Of a stretch of 64,000 bases of DNA, positions 58,346-64,000 are shown piece after piece (position 1 is the first letter of the stretch; each line of letters opens with the position of its first letter). The translations under genes and the position numbers were made by a program. The notes under the pieces are model-generated. The model had not been told where the DNA came from and made no database searches. It saw only the letters and a list, made by a program, of their open reading frames with translations. The DNA comes from Artemia franciscana (taxonomy: Eukaryota > Arthropoda > Branchiopoda > Anostraca > Artemiidae). Where the stretch lies: NCBI RefSeq assembly GCF_032884065.1, contig NC_088871.1, forward strand, positions 49,870,880-49,934,879, in the 5' to 3' direction.

Positions 58346-61300
58346 CAGCGTTTGGACTCGCCTATAAATTCCAATAAATTCCTATATTCTAATGCACTCC
58401 TATAAAATGCCTATATTTTGGCTAAAATCCTATTATTCCTATATTTTCGGCTGAAGAGCACTAAGAACATTGCTCATGATTTGCAATTTTCACTTCTCTC
58501 TAAGTAAGCCAAGATGTGCTTTTCTTTTTGCTTTTGACTTTGTTATAGACTGTGCTGTCTTTCAGTGTAGATCAATATTTAATTACAACTATTGAGCTGT
58601 TTGAACTTAACTAATGTTTTGTATTGGGCTTAGTAAGCTGTTTCTGCCTGGGCTATGATGTTGTGTTGACTTAGTAGCCTATGTTTTGTTTTTTGTCATG
58701 TTGGGCCTGTCGGAAATGAGCAAAGATCAGTATACAGGCTAGCAGTATATGCTTAATGAGATTGGAGTTCTTGTGGCTTATGTGTTTCCTGCCTGAACGC
58801 TATTTAAAGGCTGATGTGAATACAGCCCAGTTTCAGACATATCCACATTTTTTCTTTTTATGGTCTTTTAATCTTGGGGTGCTGTTTTGCAGATGATGCT
58901 TGGTAATTAAGTATGGGGCCTATCAAGTTTAATAGTTCATGGCTTGCTAAGACGGATTGCAGCGGTAGAAAGATTGCCGAACGGTGTAAGACTGGGAACG
59001 ACCAGTACTCGTTCTTTTGCAAACTCTGCTTGAAAAATTTTGGTTGCACAGCTGGGGCTGCTCAGGGGTAAAACAACATGTGCGATCTGCAGAACACAAA
59101 GCCGCAGTTACTGCTCAACTACATCCACTATAGCTTCACCTGATGGACAATCTCGAGTTGATGAAACAACCAAGGATAAACTGTTAGTTGGTATAAACAT
59201 GTTTTGTGAGCGGGATGCCGCTTATAAAGCTGAGTTAATATGGGCACTTCAGATGGTACAGTGTTCCATGTCTGCTAACTCTTCAGACCATGTTGTCGCA
59301 ACCTTCCATGCGATGTTCCCTGGTAAGATCTCCGACGAAATGCCCCTATGTGCAAAGAAACTCATGTATCTGATCACAATGCACTGCATCCTTACTGTAA
59401 GCAAATGCTTGTGAAGGACATTCAGTCATATTTTGTACTAGAATATGACAAGACAACCAACAACGCTGGTACAAAAGATTTACAGATACGTGTTCGATAT
59501 TGGTCCTCATATGGAAACGAAATCCAGAGCAGACTTTTATGCACAAGTTTTATGGGCCACGCGACAAGTGATGATCTGTGTAGGAAGATTATGTCAGCCA
59601 TTGAGCGGAATCAGCTGCCACTTGAAAAACTGATCATGCTTGGAAGTGATGGACCAAACGTCAACAAAAGCTTTTGGAACAATTTTATCAAAAAAAAAGT
59701 TTCAGGAAAGGGAATGCTGAATATTGGTACTTGAGACATCCATATAATCCATAACGCTTTCTTGAAAGGTCTTCAGGTATTCGGAGAAGAAAGTTCCAAC
59801 TTTGTTATTTTTATGCATTCATTTTTTGATGGCTGGCCTTCACGTCGTGAAGATTAATTGAAATTGCCAAATGAGAGTAAGAGTGCCAGAGAATGCCTTC
59901 ATATAGCATGTCCTAAGCCGCTGGCTGACGATCGGACGTGCCCTTGCTAGAATCATGCAGCAGTTGACAACAATCTTAGACTACTTCCTGAACTTCATGC
60001 CAAGAGAGAAAAAAACTGAAGAAACTTCTGTCGACTCCCAAATTTCTAAAGATTGTGGCTCATATCAGAAGTGCGATGATGAAGGCCCAACTCGAGTTTG
60101 TTCTAGCCTTAGCAGAACTGTTCATAAGTTTCACCCAACTGTTTCAGAAAGAAGAGCCTCTCATTCATGTTCTGAACTCAGAGATCAAAAGACTAGTTGT
60201 GATGCTTTGCGGACAGGTTTTTACTCCAGATTTCGTGACCGAGATTGAAAATTTCTCACCAGAAATGTTGAACCTTGCTGAAAAATTTGCAGAAAAGCCC
60301 ATAGTCTCAGAAAATGTGGAACGAGCTTTCTGTGAGAAAGCAACACTGAAAGACAAGGCCATTTTCTATTTCAATGTGTGAAAACATTTTATTGCGGGTA
60401 TTCGCCATATTTTGAACAAATGTCCTCTGGAAAAGGATGGTTTTCTAGAGGCTTTACGCTTTTTGAGTCCGATCAACATGAAGGATTTAAGAAGCGCTGC
60501 AGACATAGTGGCTGTGCCACGCGAGATTGCAATTGGAGCAAGCTCAGACGTCGCCCAGGCTGAGTGACTGCTTTTGCCAACGGAAATTGGACCCCATGAG
60601 GACATTACTCGGATCGATAATTTTTGGAGCCATTACTTTGGAGTGGTGAATGAGCGCGGGGACAGCAAGTACCCGAAACTTACCAAGCTTATCAAAGCGA
60701 TGCTGACGTTATCGCCTGGCAGCGCAGATGTTGAGCTTGGGTTCTCGTGCTCTGGTAGGATTCTCGGTGAAGACCAGGTATTAATGTCTGATCGCATTCT
60801 GGATGCAAGACTCATGGTATATGACACGTTGGAACTTTATGGAGGAAAACCAGAACAGTTTGTTATTACAAAAGAACTGTTGAATCTTGCACGTTCTGCA
60901 CGGTCTTGGTATCAACAATATCTGCATGAAAAGAAAAAAGAAGAGCTATCCGAGAAGGAGAAAGGAGCTTTTGAAGAGGACAACAAGTGGAAGTTGCAGG
61001 AGGTCCGCGACAAAAAGAAAGAAATAGAAGACCTAGAAAGCGAAAAGAAAAACATAGAGCATCAGAGCAAAGAGAAAAGAGAACAGTACCAGATACTTTA
61101 CTTCAAGAAGTGACCGATAGAATGAAGAAGGCTGCCGGGTTCAAGAGTTCCATAGACATTGCCTAGGGTGTTTCTTTGCTCGAAGGAGCTGTGAAGTCCA
61201 CAACAAGTGAAAGAGAGCAGATGGTGGAATCTGCGAGAATGGAGCAGTCTCTTGCAAAGAGAAAATTTGACCTCATATCGAAATTGATGCCCAAGAAGCA

Positions 61301-61526
61301 GCAAGATTGATTCTAGGTATTTTACCTGTATCAGTCAATCGTTGCCACAGTATATGTAGCTGATTTAAAAAAAAAAAACCAGAAACTCAGGAAATGACGC
61401 CATCTACCACCGATCTGATCCCGAAGACTTCCGAATCCTATATTTGGCCTATATTTGGGCCCGAGAAATCCTATATAAATAGGACAGAGCCTATAATTTG
61501 AAATGAACCGACCTGTCCGAATCCTG
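58346..61526 (+). mobile_element. hAT DNA transposon, decayed, with both termini
   Basis: The left end is CAGCGTTTGGAC. The right end is the inverse of CAGGATTCGGAC, so the first 12 bases match at 9 positions. GTATTG directly flanks both ends (58340-58345 and 61527-61532), a 6-bp direct repeat. Subterminal CCTATATTT-type repeats are dense at both ends (58360-58455 and 61428-61500). The transposase pseudogene at 58913-61310 fills the interior. The total of 3181 bp is a normal hAT size. Most hATs make 8-bp duplications, so the 6 bp is notable. Confidence 0.8.
58913..61310 (+). pseudogene. hAT-type transposase with BED finger, broken
   Basis: Order of blocks: ATG at 58913, MGPIKFNSSWLAKTDCSG, then a BED-type zinc finger with YSFFCKLCLKNFGC and, after a frameshift, GVKQHVRSAEHKAAVTAQL (C-x2-C and H-x5-H). 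Next come YKAELIWALQMVQCSMSA, VLEYDKTTNNAGTKDLQIR (first catalytic Asp region) and LIMLGSDGPNVNKSFWNNF (second Asp region). TGA at 59732 precedes DIHIIHNAFLKGLQ and DGWPSRRED-stop. Late blocks are LTLSPGSADVELGFSCSGRI, LMSDRILDARLMVYDTLELY (C-terminal hAT dimerisation domain, Glu in DVE) and a charged coiled tail ending KLMPKKQQD-stop. Several frameshifts and stops make it inactive. Confidence 0.85.
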
Positions 61527-62004
61527 GTATTGACTAGATGCATCTTGAGGGAAGAATACATCATCGGGTGGTGTTACGGCCTCTGCATCTGGGAAGCTCA
61601 ATATATAGTATTCTGATAATTTTAAAACTTTTCGCTGTCTCAGAATTTATTCTCGATAGCTTTTTCGCCTTCTTGGTTCAGAAATTGCTATCTTTCACAG
61701 AAAACGTGTCTTTTCTGTGGGACAAACTCTTTTGCTTGTAAAAAGTATGCTACAACTTTCAATTTCCGTCCGGAGGACCCCTCTCCAGATAGTCTAGGAA
61801 AGATTCACATTTTGTTTGATAGGAGATTGAAGTCCATGTGTTTCTCAGACATACTGGATTTAATGGTGTAACTTTCATACAAAAGAGCTCTTTTTAAGGG
61901 TGTTTTACTTCTTTTTCTAAACTAAGGCAAGTGTTTTTTCAGGCGCGTAATACTTTTCAAAAACAAGAAGAACAATAGGGAATTATTTTCTTAAGACAGG
62001 TGGA

Positions 62005-62055
62005 AACTAATTATATTGAATATTTCGGCCCTACGTCCAAGGGCCGTCCTCAGCA
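62005..62055 (-). ncRNA. Hammerhead-like ribozyme motif of a Penelope-like element
   Basis: On the - strand: CTGAGGA (62053-62047), a stem CGGCCC / GGGCCG (62046-62041 and 62031-62026) with loop TTGGACGTA, then GAAA-type AAA and a small ATATTCAATAT hairpin followed by A. This is the CUGANGA - stem II - GAAA - stem III order of hammerheads. The fit has one awkward base: C after CTGAGGA pairs with the G needed for GAAA. Stem I was not established. Penelope-like elements are known to carry hammerheads near their ends. Cleavage activity is not claimed. Confidence 0.4.
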
Positions 62056-62200
62056 AAACATAAATATATAAGAAGAAAAACTTAGAACAAGATACAACCA
62101 ATATAACTAAAATGAAATTTTTTTGAGAACAGTCCCAGCATCCTTACTTCAGCGAAGTTCAACCAGGACTGATAAATAAATTGTGATGAAACGAGGCAAT

Positions 62201-62512
62201 TCATTGAAATGAAAGAGAATGATTAAAAACACGTTTTAGTGCTAATCTTGCTTTTTTGGCTGCTGATCTCATAGGTTTATTCGTGACAGGTTCTGTGTTA
62301 ATATCTATTGGTTTATTATAATATTTTGTAAGATCGTTTTTAATTAAATTTGTGTATAGAGCATTTAGTGAATGTTCTCCCAAGTCCCTATTTAAGGAAA
62401 TATTATTATTAATCTTAAGTCTGATTTCAATTGCTTCTCGAACTACTTTCTTTATTTCAATATTTACGTAATACTTTTGGTGGTAAACTATGAACTTGAT
62501 GACTTTTAATTA
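62201..62512 (-). mobile_element. Penelope-like element, end of GIY-YIG endonuclease ORF
   Basis: The - strand is open from 62509 to the stop at 62201. It reads KVIKFIVYHQKYYVNIEIKK, then VVREAIEIRLKINNNISLNR, then DLGEHSLNALYTNL. The R-EAIEI block followed by NRD-x-G is the C-terminal part of the GIY-YIG endonuclease fused to Penelope-like reverse transcriptases. The reverse transcriptase itself is absent. The hammerhead-like motif lies about 150 bp downstream in the same sense, as expected for a 3' end. Confidence 0.6.
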
Positions 62513-62989
62513 TCGTAATTACAATAAAAAGCTGATTCTTTTATTTATAGATTGTTATCAACGCCCGTTTTTTAGAAGTTTTGGTTACAATTAGCACGAG
62601 TGGCTCCTTACTTTCAGTTCTTTACCAAGAACTTTTTTAAAAGACGAAAAATTTTCAAATCAAATGAGAAAGACTTGAATTACTTCGATGAAATTTACAA
62701 ACACGTTAAGAAACATTAAAACAATTAAGAAACAGTCCCTTTTTTAGCGCTTTATTTTTGCTGAAATTCAACCTTTTTTTCTGGAGTTGCACCATTTTTT
62801 TTAAATTTCAATCTGAATGTTTTCATTCAAATCTGCTTTTTCTAATTAAAATTTTATATTTTACAAATCTTCTGAAAATAAATGTTAAAATATATGACAA
62901 GAGTTGACTTTTTGATATATGAATGGAAAGCTACAGGCAAACCAAATGTTGAAGTACGGGGGACATCAAAATAAAAATATCTTTGCTCC

Positions 62990-63395
62990 TTGGACCTATC
63001 TTAAGTCTATCCCAACTCGCAAACACCACTTTTCTAAGCTTTTTCTTTTGGTTGTTTTAAAGTTATTAAGTCTTAAGGGCTGGTATCACATTTCCATCAG
63101 TGTTGCCTTGTTAAACCGTGAAAGCAAATAAGCGAAACTAACTAGTTAAATATGACAACGCTTTTCGTTAAAACTCAAACATCGACAATCTGTTGATTCT
63201 CAAAGACAGCCATACCTTCCTAGGAGACCTGCACTTTCTTAAGCTGCTTGGTGTTGTATGTTTTTAGCTTATATTTTGCTATTTTTTCGTCCGTGTTTCT
63301 TCTTTCCAACTTAGCACCCGCTACTACCCAATACTGCATAGCCGCAAATGGTGAAATTCTTCATTAAAAAGGAATCCCCGATTTTTCATGATTTA
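62990..63395. repeat. Dispersed repeat, copy 2 (partner at 36297-36705)
   Basis: Same block order as the copy in intron 6: ATCAGTGTTGCC, TGTTGATTCTC, CACTTTCTTAAGCTGCTTGG, CGCTACTACCCAATACTGCA. No SINE insertion here, so this copy shows the likely pre-insertion edge of the family. Confidence 0.65.
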
Positions 63396-63449
63396 TTAAA
63401 ATACATATGGTCGTTTAAACTTCTACTTAACAAAGTTGGTATAAGTGCA

Positions 63450-63580
63450 GGGTTGGTCCAGTACATAAGGTAAGATCTTAAGGAAACAGTTCTTACTTCT
63501 TAATATGCAGAATAATCCTTGTTAACATATTTTTCAGAGGCAGAACCTTTATTTTCACTTCTTTCACTGTTATTCAATTT
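63450..63580. repeat. Dispersed repeat, copy 2 (partner at 11407-11530)
   Basis: ACATAAGGTAAGATCTTAAG, TTCTTACTTCTTAATAT, AGAGGCAGAACCTTTATTTT and CACTTCTTTC follow the same order and orientation as the copy in intron 1. No ORF. Confidence 0.6.
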
Positions 63581-63653
63581 CTTTTAACAATATTCTGAAA
63601 AATAAACATGTATTCGGCTGATTTTCCATTTTCAAATAATCCATATTCGTAGT

Positions 63654-63733
63654 TAAACACCATCAGTGCCATCTACCAAAAAAAATATTAACATAAGTTA
63701 GGTTAGGTTAGTTAGATGGCACTTGAGTGTTTA
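63654..63733. repeat. Small foldback with GTTAGGTTAGG in the loop
   Basis: TAAACACCATCAGTGCCATC (63654) and TAGATGGCACTTGAGTGTTT (63713) are near-inverse arms of about 21 bp. The loop holds AAGTTAGGTTAGGTTAGTTA (about 63695-63714), two to three copies of TTAGG. Confidence 0.55.
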
Positions 63734-64000
63734 TTTATAAACGATTTTCAAGACTGAGAGAATAGACACAAATATTTAAAAATGTGTTAGAAAAACTGGA
63801 AATGCAAGGAAAATAGTAAAGGTAAAGATTCTCCCCCGCGAAATTGCATATTATGAAGAAATGATTGTTTTCTTAAGGCCTAGCGGAAGTCCAAGCATTT
63901 ACTCTATAGTCAATTCTTTTTCAGATGCGGCAACTCGGTCAAAGACAAAGTTATCAGTTTTCTTCGTCGCTTCGTCTAAATAAACATGAGAAGTTTGAAG

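Larger units (their letters stand above)
55260..64000. other. IPO11 intron 12 (5' part, runs past the window)
   Basis: More than 8.7 kb. It holds repeat fragments (56642-57000), a foldback repeat (57386-57661), a hAT transposon (58346-61526), a Penelope-like 3' end (62005-62512), and dispersed repeats (62990-63395 and 63450-63580). 55260-56360 and 61540-62000 show nothing recognisable. No exon matching the next IPO11 segment was found. Confidence 0.75.

Noticed and set aside
63695..63714. Arthropod telomere repeat TTAGG
   Set aside because: Only two to three copies, inside a small foldback loop; far too short to call an interstitial telomere.

Overview
The window is a stretch of invertebrate nuclear DNA, AT-rich and full of decayed transposable elements. 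It contains one recognisable host gene, on the + strand: importin-11 (IPO11), a nuclear transport receptor of the karyopherin-beta family. Twelve coding exons were placed by splice sites, phase and similarity to animal IPO11. They run from the start codon at 9640 to 55259. Together they give 1767 nt, or 589 codons, with every junction in frame. That is about the first 60 percent of a protein that is usually about 975 residues. The exons for the remaining C-terminal repeats must lie beyond base 64000.

Organism: large introns (1.8 to at least 8.8 kb), GT-AG splicing, long CT and TA microsatellites and the repeat repertoire (RTE-like and CR1-like LINEs, Helitrons, hAT, Penelope-like, tRNA-Leu SINE) point to an arthropod. 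A crustacean such as the brine shrimp Artemia fits best. This is inference from texture and remembered repeat families, not proof.

Layout: 1-9639 is upstream DNA with no confident gene, an inverted pair of LINE 3' ends (4.5-5.15 kb) and a 149-bp tandem duplication (8.4-8.7 kb). Intron 1 (9724-18527) holds a 160-bp-arm inverted repeat, Cys/His-rich ORF relics, a CR1-like LINE and a short Helitron with an array of TGACGTCA palindromes. Intron 3 has Helitron helicase relics. Intron 4 holds a LINE scrap and a frameshifted second copy of exon 5. Intron 5 has an RTE-like relic and a (CT)n tract just upstream of exon 6. Intron 6 holds the most interesting object: a 4.2-kb segment with inverted-repeat ends and a decayed ORF from a repetitive, unclassified invertebrate protein family, plus a tRNA-Leu SINE. 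Introns 7 and 9 contain tandem and direct duplications. Intron 11 has a MITE and an RTE-like 3' end followed by (TA)n. Intron 12 (from 55260 to the window end) has foldback repeats, a hAT transposon with matching termini and a 6-bp direct repeat, and a Penelope-like 3' end with a hammerhead-like motif.

No other host gene, tRNA gene, rRNA or CRISPR array was found. Percent identities and repeat limits were judged by eye, so edges are approximate.
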